DNA of 32,463 nt. Origin: Flavobacterium sp. (lineage in GTDB: Bacteria > Bacteroidota > Bacteroidia > Flavobacteriales > Flavobacteriaceae). Positions 13,113 to 21,474 of this stretch are shown here, piece after piece. The stretch covers positions 1 to 32,463 of the forward strand of contig NZ_JAPZUB010000015.1 of assembly GCF_027533505.1 (NCBI RefSeq), written 5' to 3'. The notes beneath the pieces were generated by a model. It was not told where the DNA came from and searched no databases. It worked only from the letters and a program-made list of their open reading frames with translations. Both the position numbers and the translations under genes were made by a program. The first letter of the stretch is position 1; each line of letters starts with the position of its first letter.

Positions 13113-13705
13113 GGTCCCATGTTTAATGCCTTCATCGGTGCGGTAACTGATGATGATTTCAATTGCTCTTTTTGCACATTGATTTTACCACTAATCGCAT
13201 CACCCAAACGCGCCAAGAGTCCTTTTCGTTTGACCTTATCTTTTGAAATAATCGAATCGACTTTCACAGATTCCGTCAGTTCTTTATAATCAAAGGGTTC
13301 CCAGCTGGGCAGCCCTAATTCGGGAGAAGTTGTTTGTGCCCATTGATGTAAAGGGGTAAACGAAGCGGGAACAGTTCCCTTGCTATTTTGCTTGTATACT
13401 TGACGCATACGGTCAAGTAATTGCTCTATTTTTTCGATTTGCGCCGAAGTTGCTTTGTGATCTGATTTTTTGGACTGTTGTACTACGCGAATGGATTGTA
13501 ATAGCTCGTCCGAAAGTCGCTCACCTTCCTGTAATTTGGCCAATTGCTCAAAGGATTTTGTGCGTTGCGATTCTTGCTCATGAGCCATCCACCAAAAAAT
13601 CACAACAATAAGTTGCAGTACAATAACCGAAGCCAAAAGTCCAAAATGAATAATTTTTCTTTTGGACTGCATCCAATTATTTAGAAAGTGCCACAAGCTC
13701 TGCAT
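13109..13705 (-). CDS. Sensor histidine kinase, N-terminal part (split gene)
   Basis: The 198-aa frame has a membrane helix near residues 20-41 (IHFGLLASVIVLQLIVVIFW). A long charged extracytoplasmic segment with coiled-coil character (40-110) and a linker follow. It has no catalytic domain. It overlaps the kinase frame by 4 bases (GTGA). Joined to that frame it gives the standard sensor-kinase topology of two helices around a periplasmic sensor domain. A run of five A on the coding strand (plus-strand T at 13169-13173) is a good place for the shift. One extra A would turn the path into QKRAIEIIISYRTDEG. A minus-strand TACCTTTG at 13751-13744 may be its -7 box. No gene is supported at 13706-14000. 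Confidence 0.75.
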   Translation of the reverse strand: MQSLWHFLNNWMQSKRKIIHFGLLASVIVLQLIVVIFWWMAHEQESQRTKSFEQLAKLQEGERLSDELLQSIRVVQQSKKSDHKATSAQIEKIEQLLDRMRQVYKQNSKGTVPASFTPLHQWAQTTSPELGLPSWEPFDYKELTESVKVDSIISKDKVKRKGLLARLGDAISGKINVQKEQLKSSSVTAPMKALNMGP

Positions 13706-14000
13706 AGTCTTAACGTTTGTTTAGCGTTTTTTTATCACGGGGGCAAAGGTATTGGCATTCCGTACTTTTTTTGTAGAACAATCGGCATTTTTTATGTAGA
13801 ATTTGTTCGGAAAATTGGGCTGACATCCCATTCTGTAAGTGATTTCGCAAAAATGCACTCCGAAGAACATGGAGTGGTGCGTAATAATTCTACGTCACAA
13901 GCGGTCAAGTTCTACAAGGGTTTGGGCAGCAACATACTAGTTTTGTCGTGTGTTAAAGGGGAATCTCAAACACAATTGCCCTAACAATCGCTTGAGTACA

Positions 14001-14378
14001 ATGCTTGGAATAATTGCAAATGAATTTGTTTGTGTAGCAGGGAAGTCATTTCCCTTAGCTACCGTGTTGGCGATAGAGGTCGAGCCCGAAGTTGATTTTC
14101 GGGGGAATATTGCCTTCTTTTTCGGGGGATGGAGTGTGGGACTCGGGAGCGTCTATTGTTTTCCGTTTCCGTGGTTGTTTTATGGACTGCTTTTGGTGGC
14201 CGTGGGACTCATCATGTACTCTGTAATCCATACCCGTATTCGAAAAGTATTGAAAATTCATATTTTAAACGGGGGAACGTACCGCAAACCCTTACGGAAA
14301 CAGGAGTGGGGAAAAGCCCAATTGTTAATCGACACCTTCCAAAAAACGAAGGTCATACGAAATACTACGATGCTTTAG
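14001..14378 (+). CDS. Small membrane protein with two helices
   Basis: The ATG at 14001 gives 125 aa. The start has a short beta-like region (MLGIIANEFVCVAGKSFPLA, then TVLAIEVEPEVDFRG). Two hydrophobic segments lie near residues 33-50 and 55-74, and a basic C-terminal region follows (VLKIHILNGGTYRKPLRKQE). The plan resembles the gene at 10905-11345: strands, two helices, then a strand-rich basic tail. The family is not recognised. The frame is open 17 codons upstream, but that stretch does not look coding. A terminator follows the gene. Confidence 0.6.
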   Translation: MLGIIANEFVCVAGKSFPLATVLAIEVEPEVDFRGNIAFFFGGWSVGLGSVYCFPFPWLFYGLLLVAVGLIMYSVIHTRIRKVLKIHILNGGTYRKPLRKQEWGKAQLLIDTFQKTKVIRNTTML

Positions 14379-14402
14379 TAGTTGTTTTTGTTTGAAAAAA
14401 GA

Positions 14403-14431
14403 AGCCTGCTCTTTGTTGAGCAGGCTTTTTT
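14403..14431. terminator. Bidirectional terminator between the 14001 gene and ssrA
   Basis: AGCCTGCTC (14403-14411) pairs with GAGCAGGCT (14418-14426), with a 6-base loop. A-runs and T-runs lie on both sides, so it can end both the plus-strand gene and the minus-strand tmRNA, whose 3' end is at 14434. Confidence 0.92.
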
Positions 14432-14433
14432 TG

Positions 14434-14828
14434 TGGAGTCGCCGAGAATCGAACTCGGGTCCAAACAAGCAATCCAATAGCTTTCTACACGCTTAGTTCT
14501 TGATTGAATTTTCGACAAAAAGCAAGGCCAAGAACAGCCACCTTTTGCTTAGCTTGATCAGTGTCAGAAAGGATTTAAAGCCTTACCTTTCCTAGGTTTA
14601 CTTTTACGGTTCACCTGTACCAACCGCCATAAACCAAGGCTTTTGAGGTGAATCTAGCTTCTCGTCCTTGACGAGACTAGGCCTATCGTACTAAACTTCG
14701 GATTAAGCAGCTAAAGCGTAATTATTTTCGCCGTTTATAAAGTCGTACCTTTGGATTAACGAGCCAAAAGTACAAGGCTCGACGTGCTTACGATTCAATT
14801 CCACTTGCTGTCAAAACCAGTCGACCCC
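14434..14828 (-). ncRNA. ssrA: tmRNA (transfer-messenger RNA)
   Basis: On the minus strand the 5' end GGGGTCGACTGGTTTTGACA and the 3' end GAGTTCGATTCTCGGCGACTCC pair to form the acceptor stem (GGGGTCG with CGACTCC) and carry the T-arm. The CCA tail is not encoded, since the next bases are ACAAA. The tag frame at 14732-14703 reads GENNYALAA then stop, a Bacteroidota-type tag resuming on a Gly codon. tmRNA with SmpB rescues stalled ribosomes and marks the product for proteolysis. The length of 395 nt is normal. The terminator at 14403-14431 follows directly. Confidence 0.96.
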
Positions 14829-14856
14829 AAAGTGAACCCAATTCTAAATGGGACTG

Positions 14857-14864
14857 CAAAGGTA
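14857..14864 (-). promoter_or_regulatory. Likely -7 box of ssrA
   Basis: TACCTTTG on the minus strand matches TAnnTTTG. It lies 28 bases before the mature 5' end, leaving a short leader for RNase P to remove. No clear TTG -33 element is found at the expected distance. Confidence 0.45.
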
Positions 14865-14893
14865 CGTAAAGTTCCTAGAAAATGAAAAATTGT

Positions 14894-16081
14894 TTAGTCC
14901 CCATTTGTGGCCGTATCGCCAAGCGCAAAAGGATAATTGCCAAACAAAGCCGATAAGTTTTTCAGCTGATAGGTTTTCTTTGTATACTTATTCGATAAAG
15001 CAATAATGACTGTGTTTTCCTCCCGTAGCGAGATATAACTCGACGTGTTCCCATGCCACCAGCCGTTGTGGTAAAATAATTTTTGTCCCGTGGCCCATTC
15101 CCGTAAACGAATGCCCAACCCATAGTTTTTTTCACCCTTGGCCTCATAACTGTAGCCTTTGAAGACTTGTTCGAGAAGCTCGGGACTCAAAAATCCTGGC
15201 GCGTTGCGGGCTAAGTCAAATTTTAATAAATCCCTCGGCGTGGAGTAAATGTTTTTGTCTCCGTACACCGCATCCAAGAAATCAAAACCATATTTCACAT
15301 AATTGTATTTGTACGAAGGTGTCGCTTTTTCTTTCGGCGTTTCCTCATCAAAAACAAAAGTATGGGTCATGCCCAGCGGATCGAAAATGATTTCTTTCAT
15401 GGCGTCACGGTATTTTTTACCCGTAACTTTTTCAATGACTAAGGCCAATAAGGCATAATTGGTGTTGTTGTAACTAAAATGCGTATCGGTTTTGGTTTCC
15501 AATGGGATGTTTTTGGTCATCAAAATGTGCAGCAAGTCTTTATTCGTCAAAGTCTTCTTCCGCCCCCATATTTTGGCATCATCACAAAAATAATTGTACT
15601 TTTTCATGCCACTGCGGTGGTTTAAAAGGGTGCGAATGGTCACGTCTTTGTAGGGAAAACCCTGAAATAAAGTGGTCAATTTTTGATCCAATGTGAGTTT
15701 CTTGGCATCGATAAGTTTTAAAACAGCCGTCGCCGTCAATACTTTACTGACCGAAGCGATATGCAATGGCGTGTCCTCAGCATTGAGAACATTTTGCTCC
15801 TTATCGGCATAGCCTTCGTAGCGTTCGTAGATGATTTCGCCATTTTTGGCCACCAAAAAACAAATGTTTTCAAATTGGTTGTTGAAAAACTTTTTGATGT
15901 ATTTCTCGATTTCGTTTCGCTTGGCATTTTTATAACTCTCAGCCAATTTTGGTAACGAATCGGACGCAGGAACCATAGCATATTCTGGGCCTACATGCGC
16001 CTTTTGCTGTCCCCCCGATTGTTGACAACCAATGAAGAGCAATGCAGTGGTTACTACCGTATATAAATAGTGCTTTCGCAT
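14894..16081 (-). CDS. Serine hydrolase, beta-lactamase family lipoprotein
   Basis: The ATG at 16081 gives 395 aa with a lipoprotein signal (MRKHYLYTVVTTALLFIGC, lipobox Cys19). An upstream extension of the frame to 16567 is spurious and overlaps the divergent gene. The class C beta-lactamase/PBP fold is shown by Ser110-x-x-Lys113 in HIASVSKVLT, Tyr204-x-Asn206 in FSYNNTNYALLALVIEKVTG, and HNGWWHG near the C-terminus as the third motif. Other family marks are LLNHRSGMKKY and IFDPLGMTHTF. It probably acts in the cell envelope as a peptidase or esterase; the substrate is unknown. It is divergent from the dehydrogenase gene. Confidence 0.93.
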   Translation of the reverse strand: MRKHYLYTVVTTALLFIGCQQSGGQQKAHVGPEYAMVPASDSLPKLAESYKNAKRNEIEKYIKKFFNNQFENICFLVAKNGEIIYERYEGYADKEQNVLNAEDTPLHIASVSKVLTATAVLKLIDAKKLTLDQKLTTLFQGFPYKDVTIRTLLNHRSGMKKYNYFCDDAKIWGRKKTLTNKDLLHILMTKNIPLETKTDTHFSYNNTNYALLALVIEKVTGKKYRDAMKEIIFDPLGMTHTFVFDEETPKEKATPSYKYNYVKYGFDFLDAVYGDKNIYSTPRDLLKFDLARNAPGFLSPELLEQVFKGYSYEAKGEKNYGLGIRLREWATGQKLFYHNGWWHGNTSSYISLREENTVIIALSNKYTKKTYQLKNLSALFGNYPFALGDTATNGD

Positions 16082-16229
16082 GATGAATTTGTTCGAAAAA
16101 AAACAAATATAACGACCGTGAACGCGCTTTTGTTTTTGAAATAAGCGAATAACTAACAAAATTATTAACATCTTTTCTAAACGATTGATACTGAAGGAGC
16201 CAACATAAATTGAATTTTTGGGAAAAGTT

Positions 16230-16259
16230 TTGAAATCGATTTCGTTACCCGTACTTTTG
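16230..16259 (+). promoter_or_regulatory. Bacteroidota-type promoter of the dehydrogenase gene
   Basis: TTG at 16230-16232, exactly 19 bases, then TACTTTTG at 16252-16259. The ATG follows 30 bases later. Confidence 0.8.
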
Positions 16260-16289
16260 GGCGCATTCAATCTAAAATAGGCTATAGCT

Positions 16290-17492
16290 ATGGTATTTGG
16301 TATCGTTAAAGAACGCAAGTCACCGCCCGATCGTCGCGTGGTTTTTACTCCTGAAGAATTGGTACGGTTACAACAAACCCATCCTGATGTTCGCATTAAG
16401 GTTGAATCCTCCGATATTCGCGTCTTTCCCGATGAAGCGTACCGATCGTTAGGATTGGAAGTAACCACCGAGATGCATGATTGTGAGGTGCTTTTCGGCG
16501 TTAAAGAAATTCCCGTAGACGCTTTACTCCCCGGAAAAAAGTACTTCTTTTTCTCGCATACCATCAAAAAACAACCTTACAATCGTGCCTTGTTGCAAGC
16601 TATTTTAGCTAAAAATATCGAACTCTATGATCACGAAACGATTGTCGATGCCCAAAACAAACGACTTATCGGATTTGGGCGATATGCAGGGATTGTAGGG
16701 GCCTATAATGGATTTAGAGGATTTGGCATCAAATACGAGTTGTTTACCCTTCCTAAAGCCGAAACGCTTCAAAGTAAAGACGACCTTATTGCGCGGTTGA
16801 AGCGTATCCTACTGCCCAACATTAAAATTGTGTTGACGGGTAAAGGAAAGGTTGGCATGGGCGCCAAAGAAATGTTAGACGGCATGAAAATGAAGTCGGT
16901 TTCGGTCGATGATTTCTTGACCAAAACCTACACAGAACCGGTGTATACGCATATTGATGTGATGGATTACAACGTTCGTTTGGACGGTCAAAACCTTGGT
17001 AAAAATGACTTTTATAACCATCCCGAAGCGTATACTTCCCATTTTGAGCGATTTACCAAAGTAGCCGATGTGTTTATGGCAGGTCATTTTCACGCCAACG
17101 GTTCCCCCGATATACTCACCCAAGCCATGTTGCAAGCACACGATTGCAAACTCAAAGTGGTTGCTGATATTTCGTGTGATGTAAACGGACCCATTGCGTG
17201 TACCACCCGTGCAACGACCATCGCCGATCCATTTATGGGATACTTACCGCAAGAACATCGTGAAGTACCCTACACGCATCCCGGAGCGATAATGGTTATG
17301 TCGGTCGATAACTTACCCTGTGAATTGCCCAAAGATGCCAGCGAAGGATTTGGCGAAATGTTTATGGAACATGTTGTCCCTGCCTTTTTTAACGGCGATA
17401 AAGACGGCATTCTACAGCGTGCCAAAATGACCGAAAACGGACAGTTGACGCCGCGATTTGCATACCTACAAGATTATGTAGACGGAAATTAA
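16290..17492 (+). CDS. NAD(P)-dependent oxidoreductase, alanine/saccharopine dehydrogenase-like
   Basis: The 400-aa protein begins MVFGIVKERKSPPDRRVVFT, the typical AlaDH/PNT N-terminal domain start. DCEVLFGVKEIPVDALLPGK and YFFFSHTIKKQPYN follow. The central IVLTGKGKVGMGAKEMLDGM is a Rossmann-type nucleotide loop (GxGxxG-like). KVVADISCDVNGPIACTTRATTIADPFMGY is characteristic of the lysine-forming saccharopine dehydrogenase branch. It likely oxidises an amino acid or opine-like substrate with NAD(P)+; the substrate cannot be fixed from sequence. The gene has its own promoter and terminator, so it is monocistronic. No lysine-pathway neighbour is present. Confidence 0.88.
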   Translation: MVFGIVKERKSPPDRRVVFTPEELVRLQQTHPDVRIKVESSDIRVFPDEAYRSLGLEVTTEMHDCEVLFGVKEIPVDALLPGKKYFFFSHTIKKQPYNRALLQAILAKNIELYDHETIVDAQNKRLIGFGRYAGIVGAYNGFRGFGIKYELFTLPKAETLQSKDDLIARLKRILLPNIKIVLTGKGKVGMGAKEMLDGMKMKSVSVDDFLTKTYTEPVYTHIDVMDYNVRLDGQNLGKNDFYNHPEAYTSHFERFTKVADVFMAGHFHANGSPDILTQAMLQAHDCKLKVVADISCDVNGPIACTTRATTIADPFMGYLPQEHREVPYTHPGAIMVMSVDNLPCELPKDASEGFGEMFMEHVVPAFFNGDKDGILQRAKMTENGQLTPRFAYLQDYVDGN

Positions 17493-17499
17493 AAAATAC

Positions 17500-17527
17500 A
17501 ATCCTGAGTTCGCACTCGGGATTTTTT
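17500..17527 (+). terminator. Intrinsic terminator after the dehydrogenase gene
   Basis: AATCCTGAGT (17500-17509) pairs with ACTCGGGATT (17514-17523) around a TCGC loop, with one T-G pair, and is followed by TTTT. Confidence 0.88.
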
Positions 17528-17571
17528 ATTTCCCTCGGTTATGGTATCTTTAGCGTTTTAAATGCAATTGT

Positions 17572-19671
17572 ATGAAACGTCTTTATGGATGGCTTGGCTT
17601 TTTCATTCTAGCCACAACATCAGCCCAAACGGTCACCGCTCCAGGAGGCGACCTTGCCCTTACTTTTCAAGTAACCGACAAAGGACAACCGGCCTATAGT
17701 GTTCGGTTTAAAACCCAAGATGTCGTTCTTCCGTCGACCTTGGGTGTGCGAATCAAGGACCTGCCCGCACTAACCGAAGGCTTTGAAGTGGTGCAAACAG
17801 AATCCAACGTCATCAACGAACCTTGGTCGCCGGTGTTGGGCGAAACCGCCGTAATTCCCAACCACTACACCCAACTCACCGTAGCCCTTCGACAAGCTGC
17901 CACGGGGCGTTTGCTTACCCTTATATTTAAGGTTTACGACGAAGGAGTTGCCTTTCGCTATGTATTTCCCAAGCAACCACAACTCAATTATTTTGTCATT
18001 GAAGACGAATTGACGCAGTTCAATTTGAATGGCAATCATAAAACGTTCTGGATTCCCGGCGACTATGACAGTCAGGAATATGCTTACAACGAAACCCTCT
18101 TTGCCGATATCGACGGGGCAAAAATCGATATGAATAACGGTATTGGATTAAAAACCATCCGCAGTAATCAACGCGTGCAGTCGCCCTTGATGATGAAAAC
18201 GCAGCAAGGCCTTTACCTCAATATTTTTGAAGCCGCCGTGGTCAATTATCCCGTGATGCATTTGGAGGTACAACCCAGCACGTACCGCTTAACGTCGCAT
18301 CTCGTTCCCAATGCGTTGGGTGACAAAGCTTATTTGCAAACCCCAGCCGTATCGCCTTGGCGTACCATCTTTGTGCATGATGATGCCCGAAAAATCGTCT
18401 CTTCACGCATGATTCTCAGTCTGAATGACCCCTGTAAAATCAGCGATGTGTCCTATATCAAACCTATGAAATACGTCGGGGTATGGTGGGAAATGCATGT
18501 TGGAAAATCAACCTGGGATTACGCCGGGTCGCAAAATGCGCAAAACGCCGCCGATGGATCCCTCAACCCCTCAGGACGCCATGGAGCCACCACCGAAAAT
18601 GTAAAACGCTATATCGACTTTGCCGCCCAACACGGTTTTGATGGGGTTTTGGTCGAAGGTTGGAACACCGGCTGGGAAGATTGGTTTGGGAATTGGAAAG
18701 AGGATGTGTTTGATTTTGTTACACCCTATCCCGATTTTGACCTAAAAGCGGTGAATGCCTATGCCAAAGCCAAAGGGGTTAAAATGATTATGCATCACGA
18801 AACCTCGGGTTCGGTAGCCAATTACGAGCGCCACCTCGACCGTGCATTCCAGCTCATGAGAGATTACGGGTATCCCGCGGTAAAATCAGGCTATGTAGGA
18901 CGTATTATTCCACGGGGCGAGTTTCACGACGGTCAAACCATGATCAACCATTATAATTTTGTGGCCCGTCGGGCTGCCGATTACAAACTTATGGTCAATT
19001 CACACGAAAGTTCGCGACCTACGGGCTATCATCGAACCTATCCCAACTACATCGCTGCCGAAGCGGCACGCGGTAATGAATTCAATGCCTGGAGTGTAGG
19101 CAATCCGCCCATGCACGAAACGATTTTGCCCTTTACCCGTTTGTTGGGTGGCCCAATGGACTATACCCCTGGGATTTTTGAAATCAAAATGAGTTACTAC
19201 GACAAATCCAAATCGGAGCAGGTGCACACTACCCTCGCCAAGCAACTCGCCTTGTATGTAACCCTATATTCGCCCTTGCAAATGGCTGCCGATTTACCCG
19301 AAAACTACGAACGCCACCTCGATGCCTTCCAATTTATCAAAGACGTTGCCGTCGATTGGCAAGATTCGAAGTATTTGGACGCCGAGCCAGGGGATTACCT
19401 CACCGTAGCCCGCAAAGAAAAAAATGGCGAGCGTTGGTTTTTGGGCGCCATCACTGATGAAAATGCTCGAACAAGTACGGTCAAATTAGATTTCTTAACC
19501 CCCGGCCAAAAATACAAAGCCATTCTCTACCAGGATGCCAAAGACGCCGACTGGAAAACCAATCCCAAAGCGTATGAAATCAAAACCATGACGGTGACGG
19601 CCAAAACCAAATTAACCCTACGTTTGGCACCCGGCGGAGGAACCGCAGTGAGTTTTGAACCCCTTCCGTAA
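17572..19671 (+). CDS. Glycoside hydrolase family 97 (SusB-like alpha-glucosidase)
   Basis: The 699-aa protein has a signal peptide (MKRLYGWLGFFILATTSAQ), an N-terminal beta-sandwich, a catalytic barrel starting near KYVGVWWEMHVGKSTWDYAG, and a C-terminal beta domain. Three glutamates sit in the expected motifs: Glu410 in MHHETSG, Glu479 in NSHESSRPTG and Glu503 in RGNEF. Their spacing (69 and 24) equals that of Glu439, Glu508 and Glu532 in the SusB enzyme of Bacteroides thetaiotaomicron. That supports the inverting alpha-glucosidase subtype rather than the retaining alpha-galactosidase one. It probably works in the periplasm on malto-oligosaccharides. The sugar MFS transporter gene follows about 200 bases later. 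No SusC/SusD genes are visible. Confidence 0.95.
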   Translation: MKRLYGWLGFFILATTSAQTVTAPGGDLALTFQVTDKGQPAYSVRFKTQDVVLPSTLGVRIKDLPALTEGFEVVQTESNVINEPWSPVLGETAVIPNHYTQLTVALRQAATGRLLTLIFKVYDEGVAFRYVFPKQPQLNYFVIEDELTQFNLNGNHKTFWIPGDYDSQEYAYNETLFADIDGAKIDMNNGIGLKTIRSNQRVQSPLMMKTQQGLYLNIFEAAVVNYPVMHLEVQPSTYRLTSHLVPNALGDKAYLQTPAVSPWRTIFVHDDARKIVSSRMILSLNDPCKISDVSYIKPMKYVGVWWEMHVGKSTWDYAGSQNAQNAADGSLNPSGRHGATTENVKRYIDFAAQHGFDGVLVEGWNTGWEDWFGNWKEDVFDFVTPYPDFDLKAVNAYAKAKGVKMIMHHETSGSVANYERHLDRAFQLMRDYGYPAVKSGYVGRIIPRGEFHDGQTMINHYNFVARRAADYKLMVNSHESSRPTGYHRTYPNYIAAEAARGNEFNAWSVGNPPMHETILPFTRLLGGPMDYTPGIFEIKMSYYDKSKSEQVHTTLAKQLALYVTLYSPLQMAADLPENYERHLDAFQFIKDVAVDWQDSKYLDAEPGDYLTVARKEKNGERWFLGAITDENARTSTVKLDFLTPGQKYKAILYQDAKDADWKTNPKAYEIKTMTVTAKTKLTLRLAPGGGTAVSFEPLP

Positions 19672-19677
19672 GGTTCA

Positions 19678-19820
19678 GGAGCTATTCCGGCTATCCACTG
19701 CAAGCCGCGCTCGTTCCGGCTTTTTTGACTACCAAAGTCCGTGAGCTCCCAAAGTCGCTACGGCCGTTGGGTCAACAATAGCCGTCCCCACGCGCGGGCT
19801 TTCCGTTGCTATCCGGGCTA
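19678..19820. repeat. Structured intergenic repeat, copy 1
   Basis: This GC-rich, ~143-bp block between the GH97 and MFS genes begins AGGAGCTATTCCGGCTATCC and ends TTCCGTTGCTATCCGGGCTA. It contains TCGTTCCGGC followed by six T. The outer motifs are inverted relative to 21391-21454, which begins AGCCCTGATAGAAG and ends CGGATAGCAGGACT. I recall similar AGCCC-GATAG...GCGGATAGC elements in many flavobacterial intergenic regions. Apart from this block, 19672-19880 has no gene. Confidence 0.65.
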
Positions 19821-19880
19821 GGGGAATTGCTTTTCATAATAATTCAATATCTTTAAAACCTAAACCAAAAAACAAACCTT

Positions 19881-21320
19881 ATGCGTAGTCCTTCTACTCA
19901 AACCAATTGGGCGCAATTTGTGCCTCTTGCCAGTGTCTTCTTTTTTTGGGGATTCGTAGCGGCGAGTAACGATATTTTAATTCCTGTTTTCAAGAATGCA
20001 TTTACTCTAGAAAATTGGCAGAGTCAGCTGGTGTCAGTTGCCTTCTACATTGCCTACACCGTAGGGTCAATCGTTTACCTCTTAATTTCGTATGTTACAG
20101 GAGGCGATGTCATCAACCGTATTGGATATAAAAATGCTTTAGCCTTGGGGTTAACCATTTCGGCTCTCGGTACTTTGTTGTTTTACCCTGCCGCCAATAC
20201 AAAATCATTTCCCTTAATGCTCACCGGCTTGTTTGTAGTGGCGTTCGGCTTTTCATTACAACAAACCGTGGCCAATCCGTTGGCCATTGCGCTAGGACCA
20301 TTACATACGGGTTCGCAACGGCTTACGTTGGCTGGAGGGATAAATAATTTAGGAACGACTATCGGACCCTTATTGGTGAGTTTTGCCATCTTTGGGGCAC
20401 CCACCGCCAAAGAAGCAACTATGGATATTGAAAGTGTAAAAATTCCTTATTTGGTGTTGGGTGCTGCCTTTTTACTAGTAGCTTTATTGCTAAAGTTATC
20501 GAGTATTCCCGATCGCCCTGCGGCTGTGGTTGAGGAAGAAATTACAGTGCGTACCACACCGCGTAATTCGGCGTTGCATTACCCGCAATTGGTGCTTGGC
20601 ATGATTGCTATTTTTGTGTATGTAGGGGTTGAAGTATCCACGGCGAGTAATTTGCCCGCTTATATGGAAAAGGATTTGGGATTTAAAACACAAGATATTG
20701 CCCCGTATATTTCATTGTATTGGGCAAGTTTAATGATTGGCCGTTGGACGGGCGCTGTAGAGGCATTTACCGAAAATATGGATCTGCGGCAAGTGTTGCG
20801 TTTTATCGCACCTTATTTGGCTTTTGGAGTCTTTTTAGGCGTCAACCGATTGATGAATCACGATTTGACACCTTTCTACATTTACGGTGCGGTGATTTTG
20901 GTATTAATTGTTGCCGACATCGCTAGTAAAGGAAATCCCGCGCGGATGTTGTTTATTTTCTCTATGCTTGGGATTACCGCTTTGGCCATTGGAATGGTTA
21001 CCCACGGTATGGTTTCGGTATATGCTTTTACTTCGGTAGGATTGTTTTGCAGTACGTTGTGGCCCTGTATTTTTACCTTGGCGATTAGCGGTTTGGGCAA
21101 ACATACCTCGCAAGGCAGTAGCTTTTTGATTATGATGATTATGGGCGGTGGCTTGGTGAGTTTGTTGCAAGGGTATTTGGCCGATGTAGTTTCCATTCAC
21201 GCGAGTTATATCGTAGGTGTAGGGTGTTTTGCTTACTTAGCGTTCTATGCATGGCAAGTCACTCGTATTTTGAAAAAGCAGGGTATTGCCTTTGACACCT
21301 CGGTGAGCAGCGGCCATTAA
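19881..21320 (+). CDS. Sugar MFS transporter (FucP/GluP type)
   Basis: The 479-aa protein has about 12 membrane helices. Its first helix region FFFWGFVAASNDILIPVFKN matches the fucose/glucose-galactose:H+ symporter (FHS) family, which starts with FFxWGF and N-D/N-x-L. GFSLQQTVANPLAIALGP and AGGINNLGTTIGPLLVSFAIF are also typical of this family (QxxxNPxxxxLG and NxxGxxxGP). It should import a hexose with protons across the inner membrane. Standing next to a GH97 alpha-glucosidase, glucose is a reasonable substrate by inference. A terminator follows. Structured repeats in opposite orientation lie on both sides. Confidence 0.93.
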   Translation: MRSPSTQTNWAQFVPLASVFFFWGFVAASNDILIPVFKNAFTLENWQSQLVSVAFYIAYTVGSIVYLLISYVTGGDVINRIGYKNALALGLTISALGTLLFYPAANTKSFPLMLTGLFVVAFGFSLQQTVANPLAIALGPLHTGSQRLTLAGGINNLGTTIGPLLVSFAIFGAPTAKEATMDIESVKIPYLVLGAAFLLVALLLKLSSIPDRPAAVVEEEITVRTTPRNSALHYPQLVLGMIAIFVYVGVEVSTASNLPAYMEKDLGFKTQDIAPYISLYWASLMIGRWTGAVEAFTENMDLRQVLRFIAPYLAFGVFLGVNRLMNHDLTPFYIYGAVILVLIVADIASKGNPARMLFIFSMLGITALAIGMVTHGMVSVYAFTSVGLFCSTLWPCIFTLAISGLGKHTSQGSSFLIMMIMGGGLVSLLQGYLADVVSIHASYIVGVGCFAYLAFYAWQVTRILKKQGIAFDTSVSSGH

Positions 21321-21341
21321 AAGGTATTCATTGTTCATTAT

Positions 21342-21379
21342 AAAACTCCGAAGGAACTGGGTTCTTTCGGAGTTTTGTC
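21342..21379 (+). terminator. Intrinsic terminator after the MFS gene
   Basis: AAAACTCCGAA (21342-21352) pairs with TTCGGAGTTTT (21366-21376); the loop region also contains a GAAC/GTTC pair. Confidence 0.9.
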
Positions 21380-21390
21380 GTTTCTACATT

Positions 21391-21454
21391 AGCCCTGATA
21401 GAAGCTGGCTACCCCGCCGGACGAAGGGAGGCGTGTAGCGCGGATAGCAGGACT
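21391..21454. repeat. Structured intergenic repeat, copy 2 (inverted)
   Basis: This ~64-bp GC-rich block begins AGCCCTGATAGAAGCTGGCT and ends AGCGCGGATAGCAGGACT, between the convergent MFS and creD genes. Its reverse complement shares GCTATCC, CGTCCGG/CGTTCCGG and the terminal GGCTA with copy 1 at 19678-19820. It is shorter than copy 1, so only the outer parts can be compared. Confidence 0.65.
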
Positions 21455-21474
21455 ACGGTGGTGGCGCGCACGGG

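Noticed and set aside
13688..13984. 98-aa plus-strand frame upstream of the small membrane protein
   Set aside because: Its start overlaps the kinase start, and the sequence shows no family features or promoter; treated as non-coding.
14434..14470. A tRNA gene suggested by the T-arm-like sequence
   Set aside because: The T-arm and acceptor pair with a 5' half at about 14828, and a tag frame lies between, so it is tmRNA.
16082..16567. N-terminal extension of the serine hydrolase frame
   Set aside because: It runs antisense through the dehydrogenase gene and its promoter; the lipoprotein signal starts at 16081.
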